This document shows, piece by piece, positions 11,609 through 24,274 of a DNA stretch of 64,000 nt (positions are counted from its first letter, which is position 1; each line of letters starts with the position of its first letter). The stretch lies in NCBI GenBank assembly GCA_002007465.1, contig LNAC01000037.1, positions 515,646 through 579,645 on the forward strand, given 5' to 3'. The DNA is from Ailurus styani. Its lineage: Eukaryota; Chordata; Mammalia; Carnivora; Ailuridae. The notes under the pieces were generated by a model. The model saw nothing but the letters and a program-made list of their open reading frames with translations, made no database searches and was not told the origin of the DNA. The translations under genes were made by a program, and so were the position numbers.

Positions 11609-12059
11609 ACATGTTTTCTTTTTATTTTTTTAATAATTATGTTCAGTTAGTCAACATATAGTACTATATTAGTTTTTGATGTAATGTTCAACAATTCATT
11701 AGTTGCATATAACACCCAGTGCTCATCACAACATGGGCCCTCCTTAATCCCTATCACACAGTTATTATATTCCCCCACTCCCTCCCTTCTCAGTTTGTTT
11801 CTGGGAGTCCAAACTCTCTCATGGTTTGTCTCTCTCTCTGATTCTTTCCAATTCAGTTTTCCCTCCCTTCCCCTATTATCCTCTGAACTATTCCTTATGT
11901 TCCATATAGGAGTGAAACCACTTGATAATTATCTTTCCCTGCTTGACTTATTTCACTTAGCATAATCCCCTCTTGTTCCAGTCATGTCGATACAAATGGT
12001 GCATATTCATCCTTTCTGATAGCTGAGTAATGTTTCAGTGTATATATGAACGACACTTA

Positions 12060-15000
12060 ACGATTCAGATGAAGGACCTCTCAGCCATTCTAACTGGTGC
12101 AATAAGGTATCTCATTGTGGTATGGATTTGTATTTCCCTGATGGCTTGTCATGTGGAGCATTTTTTCATGTGTCTGTTAGCCATTTGTTTTTCTTCTTTG
12201 GAGAAGTGTCTTTTCATGTCTTCTGCCCATTTCTTGATGGGATTATTTGTTTTTTGGGTGGTGAGTTTGAGAAGTTCTTTCTAGATCTTGGACACCAGCC
12301 CTATATTTGTAATGTCATTTGCAAATATCTTCTCCCATTACGTGGGTTGCCTTTTAGTTTTGTTGACAGTTTCCTTTCCTGTGCAGAATGTTTTTATCTT
12401 GATGAAGTCCAAAAAGTTCATTTATGCTTTTCTTTCTCTTGCCTTTGGGAGAATGTCTAGCAAGAAGTTGCTGTGGCTGATGGTGAAGATGTTACTGCCT
12501 ATGTTCTCCTCTAGAATTTTGATGTTTTCCTGTGTTGCATTGAGGTCCTTCATCCACTTTGAGTTTATCTTTGTGTATGGTGTAAGAGAATGGTTGAGTT
12601 TCATTCTGCATGTGGCTATCCAATTTTCCCAGCACCATTTATTGAAAAGACTGTCTTTTTTTTCCATTGTATATTCTTTCCTGATTTGTTGAAGATTAGT
12701 TGACCATAGAATTGTGGGTCAATTTCTGGGGACTTATTTTGTTCCATTGATCTATGTGTCTGTTTTTCTGCCAATACCATTCTGCCTTGATGATCGCAGC
12801 TTTGTAATATAGCTTGAAGTTAGGCATCGTGATGCCACCCACTTTGGTTTTCATTTTCAATATTCCCTTGGCAGTTTGGGGTCTTTTCTGGTCCCATACA
12901 AATTTTAGGATTGTGTGTTCCAGCTCTGAAAAGTGTAAATGATATTTAGATAGGGATTGCTTTGAAAGCATAGATTGCTCTGGGCAGCACAAATATTTTA
13001 ACAATGTTTCTTCTAAACCATGAGCATGGAGTTTTTTTCCATATCTTTGTTTCTTCCTCTATTTCTTTTATATGAGTTCTGTAGTTTCTAGAGTATAGAT
13101 CCTTTCATTGTTTAAGTTTATTCCTATGTATCTTATGGTTTTGAGTGCTACGTAAATGGAATTGATCCCTTAGTTTCCCTTTCTTCAGTTACATTGTTAA
13201 TGTATAGACACTACAACTGATTTCTGTACATTGATTTTGTATCCTGCCATGCTGCTGAGTTACTTTATGAGTTCTATCAATTTTAGGGTGGAATTCTTTG
13301 GGTTTTCCATGTAAAGTATCATGTCATCTCTGAAGAGGGAGAGTTTGACTTCTTCTTTACTAATTTGAATGTCTTTTATTTCTTTTTGTTGTCTGATTGC
13401 TGAGGCTGGGACTTCAAGACTATATTGAAAATAGTCGTGAGATTGGGCATCCCTGTAGTATTCCTGACTTTAAGGGAAAAGCTCTCAGTTTTCCCCACTA
13501 AGAATGATATTTACTATGGGCTTATCGAGATGGCATTTATGATATTGAGGTATGTTCACTCTATCTCTACACTGTGGAGAATTTTAATCAAGAAAGGATG
13601 CTGTGTATTTCTGAATGCTTTTTCTGCATCAATTGAGAGGATCATATGGTTCTTGTCTTTTATTTTATTAATGTTCTCTATCACGTGGATTGATTTGGGA
13701 ATGTTGAACCACCCTTGCATCCCACGAAAAAAATCCCACCTGGTCTTGTTGAAAAACCCTTTTAATGTACTGTGAGATCCTATTGATTTGAATCATGGTG
13801 AGTATTTTGGCATCCATGTTCATCAGGGATATTGGTCTGTAATTCTCCTTTTTGATGGGGTCTTTGTCTGGTTTTCAGATCCTGGTAATGCTGGCCTCAT
13901 AGAATGAGTTTGGAAGTTTGCCTTCCATTTCCATTTTTGGAAATAGCTTCAGAAGAATATGTATTAATTCTCCTTTAAATGTTTGGTAGAATTCCTCTGG
14001 GAACCATTTGTCCCTGGAGTTTAGTCTTTTGAATACTGCCTCAATTTCCTTTGTGATTATTGGTCTGTTCAGATTGTCTATTTAACCCTATTTAAGTCTT
14101 GATAGTTTATAAGTTTCCAGGAATGCATCTATTTCTTCCAGAATGCCTAAATTGTTGGCATATAGTTGCTGGTAATAATTTCTAGTAATTGTCTCTATTT
14201 CCTTGGTGTTAGTCATGATCTCTCCCCTTTCATTCATGATATTATTGATTTGGGTCCTTTCTCTTTTCTTTTGGATAAGTCTGGCCAGAGGTTTATTGAT
14301 CTTATTAATTATTTCAAAGAACAAGCTTTTAGTTTTACCAATCTGTTCTACTGGTTTTCTGGTTTCTATTTCTTTGATTTCTGCTCTTATCTTTATTATT
14401 TCTCTTCTTCTGCTTGGTTTAGGCTTTACTTGCTGTTCTTTCTCCAGGTCTTTTAGTTGTAAGGTTAGCTTGTGAATTTGGGATTTTTCTAATTTTTTGA
14501 GAGGGGCTTGGATGGCTACATACTTCCCTCTTAGGATTGTCTTTGCAGTATACCATATGTTTTGGACTGATGTGTTTTCATTTGCACCACATGCAGTGTT
14601 CCATGCAATATTTGCATTTTCATTAGTTTCAATTAATTATTTATGTTATTTATGTTTCATTATGGTTCAATTAATTATTTATGTTAACCCAATCATTCTT
14701 GGCAGGATGCTTTTTAACTTCCAAGTGTTTGAGTTCCTTCCAAATATTTTCTTGTGTTTGAGTTCCAGTTTCAAGGTATTAAGGTCTAAAAGTATGCAGG
14801 CAATAATCTCAGTCTTATGCTATCGGTTGAGGCCTGATTTGTGACCCAGTATGTATTCTATTCTGAAGAAAGTTCCATGTGCACTTGAGAAGAATGGGAG
14901 TTCTTTTGTTTTAGGATGGAATGTTCTGTATATATCTACAAAGTGCCTCTGGTCCAATGTGTCATTCAAAGCTCTTGTTTCTTTGTTGATCTTCTGCTTA

Positions 15001-15480
15001 GATGATCTGTCCATTTCTGTGAGTGCAGTGTTGAAGTTTCCTTCTATTAATGTATTATTATCAATATGTTTCTTTATTTTGGTTACGAATTGGTTTATAT
15101 AATTGGATGCTCCTATGTTGGGGGCATTGATATTTACACTTTTTCAATCTTTTTGTTGGATAGACCCATTATGTATCATTTAGTGTTCATCTTCATCTCT
15201 TATTACAGTTGTTGGTTTAAGATTTAATTTGTTTGATATTAGGACTGCTACCCTATCTTTCTTTTGAAGTCCATTAGCATGGACAATGGTTCTCCATCCC
15301 CTCATTTTCAATCTGAAGGTGTCTTAGGTCTAAAACGAGTCTCTTGGAGACAGCATATGGATGGGTCCTGGTTTTTAACCAATCTGAAATCCTGTGTCTT
15401 ATAATGGGAGCATTGAGCCCATTTAAATTCAGAGTAACTATTGAAAGATTAATTTATTGCCATTGTACTCCCTGTAAAGT
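12060..15480 (-). pseudogene. L1 ORF2 remnant of the innermost element
   Basis: Minus-strand ORF2 in pieces. C-terminal blocks are readable at 12422-12667 ([18 protein letters not shown]) and 12696-13004 ([20 protein letters not shown]). The RT covers about 13000-14100. The RT-endonuclease linker at 14088-14324 reads [17 protein letters not shown]. Endonuclease-side blocks are at 14820-15014 (NDTLDQRHFVDIYRTFHPKT). Stops and frameshifts separate all of them. Domain order is normal, with no large internal deletion seen. Confidence 0.85.
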
Positions 15481-15549
15481 CCTTATTTCTGTAGATTTTC
15501 TCTGTTTCTTTCTGGTATATGTGACTCTTGGGGTCTCCCTTTGCTTGCA

Positions 15550-16400
15550 GAATCTCCCTTAATATTTCTTGCAGGCCTGGCTTGGTGGTCACATATTCTT
15601 TCCTTTTATGACTGTCCTGAAAGCCCTTTATCTCTCCATCCATTCTAAATGACTGCATGATGGGGAAAGTATTTTTTGGCTACATTTTCTTTTCATTTAG
15701 TACCTTGTATATGTCTTGATACCCCTTTCTGGCTTGCTAGTTTTCTCTGGATAGGTTTGATGCTATTATGATATTCCTCTCTCCATATATAAGGAACCTC
15801 CTCTCTCTGGCTATTCTCAGGATAGTTTCTTTGGCTATAAAATTTGCAAGCTTCACTATTATATGTCAAAGTGTTGGTCTATTTTTATTGATTTTGGGAG
15901 GGGTATTCTCTGCATCTTAGACTTGAATGCTTGCTTCGTTCCTCAGATTAAGGAAGATCTCAGCTATGATTTGCTCAAATATACTTTCTAGCCCCCCATC
16001 CACTCCCTAAGGGATCCCCATAATTCTGATATTGGAACATTTCATGGCATCATCAATCTTTCCAACTTTTTTTTTTTGATGTGCTACTACTAGCAGCCTG
16101 TCTTCCTCAACTACCTTCCTTTCCATTGGCTTATCTTCTAATAATCTCTTCTGCCTCATTTACCCTGGCTGTTAGAATATCCAGCTCAGACTGCATCTCA
16201 ATCATAGCATTTTTTGGTTCAACCTGATCAGATCACATTTCTGCTTTTAGAGATTCTACATTGTCACAAATGATTTTTTCCAAGCCTAGCTGTTTACTTT
16301 ATGATTGCTATCCTGAATTCTGTTGCTGACATTTTGCTTATAACCATATGTTCTGTGGCAGAAGACATTGTCTCTGTTTCTTTTCTTTTTTCAGAGTTCC
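15550..16400 (-). pseudogene. L1 ORF1 remnant of the innermost element
   Basis: Minus-strand ORF1 remains. The C-terminal end is near 15550-15660 (RMDGEIKGFQDSHKRKEYVTTKP), the RRM part around 15870-16060 and the coiled-coil N-terminal half around 16130-16260. Repeated stops make it non-functional. The gap to ORF2 is the short spacer usual for L1. Confidence 0.75.
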
Positions 16401-18158
16401 TCCTCCTAGTCATTGTGTCAAGGGATGGTTGAGTGAATAAGCAGAGTCCAAAATATCAACCACGACTAAAGCAAGATGTACCCTAGTAAAATCTGGTGTG
16501 GTCAGAAGCCACCAACGAAAAACAAAGCCCAAATGAAACACAAAAATAAACTTAAAAATATTAAAAAAATTAAAAAGGAGGTTATGGGAATGGGGGCAAA
16601 TCAGGGTGTGGCAAAGCAGGGTGCATTTTGTTTTGTGTGTTAGAGGACACTATGTTTCAAAATTACAAGGAAAGTAAAACTTGTATACATATATAAAGGT
16701 AAAATTGAATAGAGTGAAAAGGGGACTAATAAAGCATATTTCCATAAAAAATATAGATGTGAAAAAATACAAGGTAAAAAGTGACTATTTAATATAATCT
16801 GATATAATAAACATCTATTTGAAATGAGGAGGTGAAAAGGAAAAAAAACAGAAAAAGCACAAGAAAATGAAAAGGAAAGAAAAAAAGAAAAGGAATATTT
16901 TATCAAAACAAACAAACAAACAAGTCATGAGAACACACCTGGAGCTCAATATAAAATTGTTCCCTGGTGTTGGGATTTTACAGTCTTATGGGATCCATAA
17001 GGTTGTCATCCATCTATCCTTCCAGGCTGTCTTTTGGGGGAGGAGCCTGCTGTGCTCTTTCTTAGACAACTTTGCCTGTGTGGAATTGCCCCACCCCCTT
17101 TCAGGGGGATGGGCTAGGTGGAAACTGGTCCTTTATGTGGCTTTTTTTCCCCTGGGGGCTTTCCATGCCTCTTCAGAGGATAAGAGCAAAAAATGGTGGT
17201 GCCCATACTTCTGGGCCAGAGCAGAAGATTCGTAGTCTGCCCTTTCTAATAAACCTTCTGGGACAAACAGTCTCAACTTCTATATGTGCTACCAAAAATT
17301 GTAGCCTCCCATGGTGCATGCCCACAACGACTTTTTCAGAGGTAGTCCCAGGGACCTGGGAGTGCCACGGTCTTTTGTGATTCTAAAACCACAAGTGGAT
17401 GTGGGCTCCTGCATTCACCCAAAGCTTCTGGATCGTGTTTTTGTGCCATTCTAAAGCCATTTCCTTGCTGCTACTGCTCTGAGAATTTTTGCCCAGTCTT
17501 AGGAGGAGATTCCAGTTTTTTTCAGGCTGGTCAAGGAGAGAGCAATTTTTCACTGGCCTGGCTCATGGTTTATGGTGATCTGAGCTCAGACTCTCTTCTT
17601 GGGCTTGCTGACCATAACTTACTTCTTGGCTCCACTGTTCAGGCACTCTACTTGTTCAGGAACCCCCTTTTGTTCTCTGTTTCTTCGTGTTCTGAGAACA
17701 CAGTGCCCTACCTAGAATTCTGCCTTTTTGTTTCCAGAGCTCCTTTCAGAGAGGGATATCACTCATTCAAATTCTGAGGGTTCTGATTTTGCACTCCAGT
17801 GTTATATCACTTTACAGGAACCAGCTTAGGGAGGCTCCCTCCCCCTTCTGTTTATCTCCCTACAGATTCACAAGTCTGCACCTCCTACCTTGAAAACAGC
17901 AGTTGCTTTTATGCTTGTAGAGATCCAGATATATATTCTTACATCTCAGGCTGATTTTGTGGGTGTTCTTTTTTTTAATGTACAGTTAGCCAACATCGAT
18001 TACATCATAAGTTTTTGCTGTAGTGTTCAGCAATTCATTAATTGCATGTAACACCCAGTGCTTTGTGGGCATTCAAAATGGTCTGATAGATATCCAGCTA
18101 AATTCAGGGAACCTGTTGAAATAGGTTTCCCTATTCCTACACCATCTTGGCTCCTCCT
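16401..18158 (-). promoter_or_regulatory. L1 5'UTR of the innermost element
   Basis: An AT-rich ORF1-proximal part (16401-16940) is followed by the GC-richer L1 5'UTR (16941-18158). It is clearly homologous to 31160-32408 and more distantly to 19440-20630, 52230-53510 and 54560-56292. It ends on the minus strand at ggagccaagatggtg. Frames of 70-122 codons inside it (16867-17777) are not shared by the homologous copies and are treated as chance. A short L1 3' end is inserted at 17969-18061. Confidence 0.7.
17969..18061 (-). mobile_element. Very short L1 3'-end insertion (reverse)
   Basis: A T tract followed by about 85 bp of L1 3' terminus (acagttagccaacatcgatt to taacacccagtgc), set in the 5'UTR of the innermost L1. 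Flanks tttgtgggtgttc (17956-17968) and tttgtgggcattc (18062-18074) form a 13-bp duplication with two mismatches. It is an extreme 5' truncation of a later L1 copy. Confidence 0.8.
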
Positions 18159-18174
18159 CTACATCCCTCACTTT

Positions 18175-20630
18175 CAATCTGCAGATGTCTTTAGATTTAA
18201 AACAAGTCTCTTTTAGACAGCATATAGATGGGTTTTCGTTTTTTATACTAACACTGTATATATATTTTTTAATATTTTATTTATTTATTTTACAGAGAGA
18301 GATATAGTGAAAGAGGGAACACCATCAGGGGGTGAGGGAGAGGGAAAATCAGGCTTTCCTGCAGAGCAGGGAGCCCGATGCAGGGCTCGATCCCAGGACC
18401 CTGGGATCATGACCCGAGCCAAAGGCAGACACATAAAGACTGAGACACCCAGGTGCCCAATACTGTATATTTTTTGAAAGGAACATTTAATCCATTTATT
18501 CAGAGTAATTATTGATAAATACATATTTAGTGACTTTTTTTTACGTGGTTGTCTCCTTTTTTTTTCTAGAGATTTTCTTTATTCTTTTCTAGTCCTTGTC
18601 ACTTTGGGTCTTTCCTTTCCACTAAATGTGTCCCCTTTAATATTCCATTCAAGCCTGGTTTAGTGGGCATGATTTCTCTTAGTTTGAATTTTCTGGGAAA
18701 GTCTTTATCTTTCCCATCCTGAATGAAAACCTAACTGCCTAATATATTCTTTATTGCAGATTTTTCCCACTTAGCACTTTGAATATATTGCATCCCTCCC
18801 TTTTGGCTTGTCACAATTCTGTGGAGCAATCTCCGTCTAGCCTTATGGTTCTTCCCTTGTAAGTTAAGGAATTCTTCTGTCTTGCTGATTTAAATATTTT
18901 TTATATCACTTTATTTTTCAAATTCAGTTACACTATGTCTTTTTCTTGGCCTGTTTTTGTCTATTTTGATGACAGTTCTCTGAGCCTCCTGGATCTGGGT
19001 ATCTGTTTACTTTCCCAGCTTAGGGAAGTTTTCAGATATTATATCTTCAAGTATGTTTTCTGTCCCTTTCTCTCTCTTCTTCTTCTGGGACTTCTATAAT
19101 ATGAATATTATTTCATTTGATGGGGTCACTGATTACCCTAAGTCTATGTTCATGTTGCATAATTCTTCTTTCTCTTTTTTGTTTGTCTTAATTATTTACC
19201 ATTATTTTTATTGTATATCACTTATCCATTCTTCTTTTCTTCCAGCCATGTGTTCATTGCATCAAGTCTCTTTCCAATTTCAGTTATTGAATTTTTCATT
19301 TCTGACTGATGCTTTTTCAACTTTTTTTTTAATCTCTGTAGTAATGGCTTCCTTGAAGTCTTGCATTATTTTCTCAAGTTCACCAAGTATCCTCATGATA
19401 GTTTAGATTGCTCTAAATTCTCTTTTAAGGCATATTGCCTATATCTCTTTTGCTCAGATTTCTGTCTGTGGTCTTATCTTGTTGTTTCATTTAGGATGAA
19501 TTCTTCCATCTTGGTATTTGGTCTATGTGTCTGCCTTATTCCATTTGTTAGAACAGTCTGTCCTGTTTTCTGCTCCTATGAGTAATGCCTTTATGAAGAA
19601 GAGGTCATATAGCATCCGGGACCTGGTGCTTCAGGGAGTGTCTTTGGTGTGTGCTGCAGGTTCTCTGCTGTTGTATTTTGGCTGCTGTATCCTGGAGGCC
19701 AATCATTTGTAGAGGCCTTACTTGTCTGCCAAGAACAGTGTTTTGTCTGTGGCTGGAAGTGGCAAGTTTTAACTGTGTGTGCTCTGGTCTGCTTGTTATA
19801 TGAGACCTAATACTAATTCCACTAGAACTGAAGACTTGCAGAATTCTGGTTGGGGGAATGTAGTGTGGGTGGGGGAGGTGTCTGTTACTCTGGAGCTGAG
19901 GCAAACTTAACCAAGATCTGCAGCTATACCAGAGTGCTGGGCAGTGAGACTTGGTGTAAGCAAGTGTAAACCAGTGTAGACACTGTGCTGCTTCCAGCAG
20001 TTGACTCCGAGTTTATACTGGGGGCAAAGGAGGGAAATGGTGTCAAATAGCTCCTTTGTCCCAAGAAAGACATCTCTGAATATTGCCTCTCAGAGACACA
20101 CTCCAAGAGGAATGAATAACCTCCCCACTGTGTGTCCAAGGCATTCTTCAGATAACTATCTTCATGCCCTCTGTCCCCAGCATTGTTTGTCTGCCTTCTC
20201 TAAAGGAGTAGGGGAGTGTCTTTAGGGCTCTATCCCAGCCAAGCCTGCTGAACATTAAAAATCCAGTTTTTAAATCCCTCTGGTTGCAAGAAATCTTGAA
20301 AATCAGCCCCTATCATTTTCCCAGCCAATGGCTTTGTGGAAATGCTCTCCTTGTGCATTTTCCTGTGTGCTCTTCTCTCTCTTGCCTTGCTCCATAACAA
20401 TGGCTCCCTCCCCTCCACAATACCCTGGAGCCATTTCTCTGCTAAAGCAGGTCTCCACACTTCCTACCTTCTTGCATGTGGCTTCTTCTTTCCTATTAGT
20501 TGTGGAGTTTATTCTGTCAGTCTTCAGGTTAATTTATGTGATATTTAGGAAGATTTGATAGTAATCTAGTTGTATTCCAGAGAAGAAATGTGTATAGAGT
20601 CCTCCCACTCTATCATCTTACCTCATCCCT
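18175..20630 (-). mobile_element. Second-layer L1, 5' part (reverse)
   Basis: Continuation of the element broken at 11280. Endonuclease N-terminal region is at about 18175-18640, ORF1 at about 18650-19440 and a long 5'UTR at about 19440-20630. The 5' terminus near 20630 (minus strand starts gatgaggtaagatgatagag) resembles the start of other L1s here. Next to it the older plus-strand L1 resumes. A SINE is inserted at 18262-18458. No intact frame remains. Confidence 0.75.
18262..18458 (-). mobile_element. CAN-SINE (reverse orientation)
   Basis: Reverse CAN-SINE of an older-looking variant (gagacacccaggtgccc head). Flanks aacactgtatat (18250-18261) and aatactgtatat (18459-18470) give a 12-bp duplication with one mismatch. 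Confidence 0.9.
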
Positions 20631-23093
20631 CAATAAACACTTTAAATGTAAATGGACCAAATGCACCAATCAAAATACATAGGTTGTCAGAATGGATGAG
20701 AAAGAAAAAAGACCCATCTATATGTTGTTGACAGGAGATATTTTACACCTGAGTACACTTGCAGATTGATAGTAAGATGGAGAAACATTCATCATGCAAA
20801 TGGGTGTCAAAAAAAGCTGTATTAGCAATACTTACATTGGACATACTAGACTTTAAAAGAAAACTGACAAGAGACAGGGTACTCTATAGTAATAAAGGGG
20901 ACAGTCAAACAAGATCTAACAATTGTAAATAGTTCTGCACCCAATATCAGAGTACTTAAATTTATAAAACAATAAATAGCAAACATAAAGAAACCCATTT
21001 ATAATAATACAATAATAGTAGTGTATCTCAACATTTCACTCAAAACAATGTACACTTCATCTAAACAGAAAATCAAGAAAGAAACAACGACTTTGAAAGA
21101 CATTTTGGACGAAATCACTTAATAGATATTTTTGGAATATTTCATCCTTAAAAAGCAGAATATACATTCTTTTCAGGTGCACATAGAACATTCTCCAGAA
21201 TACATCACTTATTAGGTCTTAAAACGGGGCTCAAAAAACACAAACGATTGCAGTTATACCTTGAAACTTTTCTGCTTACAAGGCAAAGTAAGTAGACGTC
21301 AACCACAAGAAAAAAAATCTGGAATGACCACAAATACATGGAAGTTATAAAACATGCTACTAAACAATAAAATTGGTCAACCAGGAAATCAAGGCAGAAA
21401 TAAAAAATAATACTTTGAAACACATGGAAGTCAAAACATGGTCTAAAACCTTTGGGCTGCAGCAAAAGAAGTCCTAAATGGAAAGTATATAGAAATACAG
21501 GTCTACTGTAAGAAGCAAGAAATATCTCAAATAGAAGGCTGCACTTACCACTACAGGAGCTAGAAAAAAATAAAAACGCAAATGAAAACTAAAACCAGCA
21601 GAGGGAATGAAATAATAAAGATTAGAGCAGAAATAAATGACATAACCCCCCCCCCAGAAATAGGTCAGTGAAACCAGGAACTGGTTCTTTGAAAAAATTA
21701 ATAAAATTTATAAACTCCTACCTAGACATATCAAAAAGAAAAGAGAAATAACACAAATAAATAAAATCACAAGTGAGAGAGGAGAAATAAAAACAAATGC
21801 CATAGATATTCAAACAATTATAAGAGAATATTTGGAAAATTATAAGTCAATAAATTGGATAACCCAGGAGAAATGTATAAATTCCTAGAAACCAATAAAT
21901 TACCAAAAAATGAAACAGGAATAAATAGAAAACTTTTATAGACCAATAACCTCCAAAAATGGTATCAGTAATACAAAACTCCTTACAAATAAAAACCGAT
22001 GATGAAATTCACAGGCAAATTGTTCCAAACTTTTAAATAAGAGTTAATACCTATTCTAAAAACAAAACAAAACAAAAGCTATTTCTTTTCAAACTATTCC
22101 AAAAAATAGAAGAGAAAGAAAAAAATCTCCAAATTCAATCTATTAGGCCAACATTACTCTGAAACCAAAACCAGATAAAGACACCACTAAAAAATAACTA
22201 CACCCCAATATCCCTGATGAACTGAACAAAGATGCAAGAATTCTCAAAAAAAAACAATAGAAAACTAAATCTAACATCATATTAAAAACATAATTCACCA
22301 CAATCAAATGGGATTTATTCCTGGGTTACAAGAGAGTTCAATATTCACAAATCAATCAATGTGTTACATCACGTTAAAAAAACAATTGTAAGAACCATAT
22401 GATCATTTCAATAGATGCAGAAAATGTTTGACAAAGTACAACATTCATTCATGATAAAAAAAAAAACACCTCAGCAAATTGGTTGAGATAAAACATACCT
22501 CAACATAGTAAAGGAAATAAATGAAAATCACATGGCTAATATCATCCACAGTGGGGAAAAAATGAGAGCATTTCCTCTACAGTCAGGAACAAGAAAGGGA
22601 TGTCCAATCTTACCATTTCCATTCAACATAGTACTCAAAGTCCTAGCCATAAAAATCAGAAAACACAAAAAGCAGTGAAAGACATCTAAATTGGTAAGGA
22701 AGAGGTAAAACTTCCACTATTTCCAGATGACATGATACTCTATATAAGAAACCCAAAAGACTCCACCAAAAAACTACTAGAATTGACACACAAATTCAGT
22801 ACGGTTGCAAGATACAAAGTAAATATACAGAAATAGGTTGCATTTCTGTACACTAATAATGAAGCAGCAGAAAGATAATTTAAGGTATCAATTCTATTTA
22901 TAATTGTACCAAAAACATTAATATACTTAGGAATAAACGTAACTAAAGAGGTGAAAAACCTATACTCTGAAAACTATAAAGCACTGATGAAAGAAATTGA
23001 AGATGATACAAAGAATGAAAAGATAGTACACGTTCATGGACTCAAGAACAACTATTGTTGATATATCTATACTACATAAAGAAACCTATACAT

Positions 23094-23287
23094 GGGCGCC
23101 TGGGTGGCTCAGTGGGTTAAAGCCGCTGCCTTCGGGTCAGGTCATGATCCCAGGGTCCTGGGATGGAGGCCCACATCGGGCTCTCTGCTCAGCAGGGAGC
23201 CTGCTTCCTCCTCTCTCTGCCTGCCTCTCTGCCTACTTGTAATATCTCTCTCTGCGTCAAATGAATAAATAAAATCTTTAAAAAAAG
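23094..23287 (+). mobile_element. CAN-SINE (sense orientation)
   Basis: Complete sense CAN-SINE: tRNA-like head gggcgcctgggtggctcagt, body, pyrimidine stretch, AAAT tail and A run. Perfect 16-bp duplication aaagaaacctatacat at 23078-23093 and 23288-23303. The clean duplication suggests a recent insertion into a very old L1. Confidence 0.97.
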
Positions 23288-24014
23288 AAAGAAACCTATA
23301 CATTTAATGCAATCCCTATCAAAATACCAACAGCATTTTTCACAGAGTTAGAACAAACAATCTTCAAATTTGTATAGAACTAAAAAAGACCCCTGATTAG
23401 CCAAAGCAACCTTAAAACAGAAAAGCAAAGCTAAAGGCATTCCAGTTCCGTACTTCAAGTTATGTTGCTGTAATGATCAAAACAGTATGGTACCAGCAAA
23501 AAATTAGACACATAGATTGATGCAACACAATAAAGCAACTAGAAATGAACCCACAACTACATGGACAATTAATGAAAACGGACAATATCTTCAACAAAAG
23601 GTGTTGGGAAAACAAGACAGCAAAATAATGAAAGTGGGCCATGCTCTTACACCATACACAAAAATAAATTCAAAATGGATTAAAGACCTAAACATGAGAA
23701 AGGAAACCACAAAAAATCCTAGAAGACAACACAGGCAATAACTTCTTTGACATTGGTTGTAGCAACTTTTTTTTTATATATGTCTCCTGAGGCAAGAGAA
23801 ACAAAAGTAAAAATAATCTATTGAGACTATATCAAAATAAAATACTTCTGCAGAGTTAAGGGAACAATCAACAAAACTAAAGAGCAACTTTTAGAATGGG
23901 GAAAATATTTGAAAATGATATGTCTCATAAATGGTTAGTATCCAAAATATATAAAGAATGCCTAAAACTCAACACATACACAAAAACAAATAATCCAATT
24001 AAAAATGGGCAAAA

Positions 24015-24155
24015 GCAGGGCACCTGGGTGGCTCAGTTGGTTAAGAAACTGCCTTCGGCACGGGACATGATCCTGGAGGCCTGGGATCGAGTCCTGCATC
24101 GTGCTCCCAGCTCCACGGGGAGTCTGCTTCTCCCTCTGACCTTCTCTCCTCTCAT

Positions 24156-24213
<58 letters not shown>

Positions 24214-24228
24214 TCTCTCTCTCTCAAA

Positions 24229-24267
<39 letters not shown>

Positions 24268-24274
24268 ATCTTGA
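24015..24274 (+). mobile_element. CAN-SINE with long (CT)n and (AAAT)n
   Basis: Sense CAN-SINE whose tail has expanded into an almost pure CT tract of about 70 bp (24148-24225) followed by about eleven AAAT units. Flanking aaaaatgggcaaaa (24001-24014) and aaaaagtgggcaaaa (24275-24289) form the duplication. Length polymorphism is likely at both microsatellites. Confidence 0.95.

Larger units (their letters stand above)
11281..18158 (-). mobile_element. Innermost full-length L1 (reverse) with 3' transduced flank
   Basis: Complete reverse-strand L1 inserted into another L1. In window order: an outer T-rich tail (11281-11300), about 110 bp of non-L1 sequence holding a SINE (11301-11608), an inner T-rich tail (11609-11630), the 3' end (to about 12060), ORF2 (about 12060-15480), ORF1 (about 15550-16400) and 5'UTR (to 18158). 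Its 5' terminus read on the minus strand is ggagccaagatggtg, the usual L1 start. Both frames are broken by stops and shifts. Flanking duplications at 11263-11279 and 18159-18174 support insertion as one event. Confidence 0.8.

Noticed and set aside
12030..12692. Three overlapping plus-strand frames of 84-134 codons
   Set aside because: Opposite-strand shadows of the L1 ORF2 C-terminal region, which is readable on the minus strand at 12422-13004.
16867..17777. Several plus-strand frames of 70-122 codons
   Set aside because: They lie antisense in an L1 5'UTR and do not recur in the homologous copy at 31160-32408.
23094..23165. tRNA-like gene at the SINE heads
   Set aside because: The resemblance is the ancestral tRNA origin of CAN-SINEs; the copies are embedded in complete SINEs with tails and duplications.
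24148..24270. Possible regulatory CT-rich element
   Set aside because: It is the expanded pyrimidine stretch and AAAT tail of a SINE.
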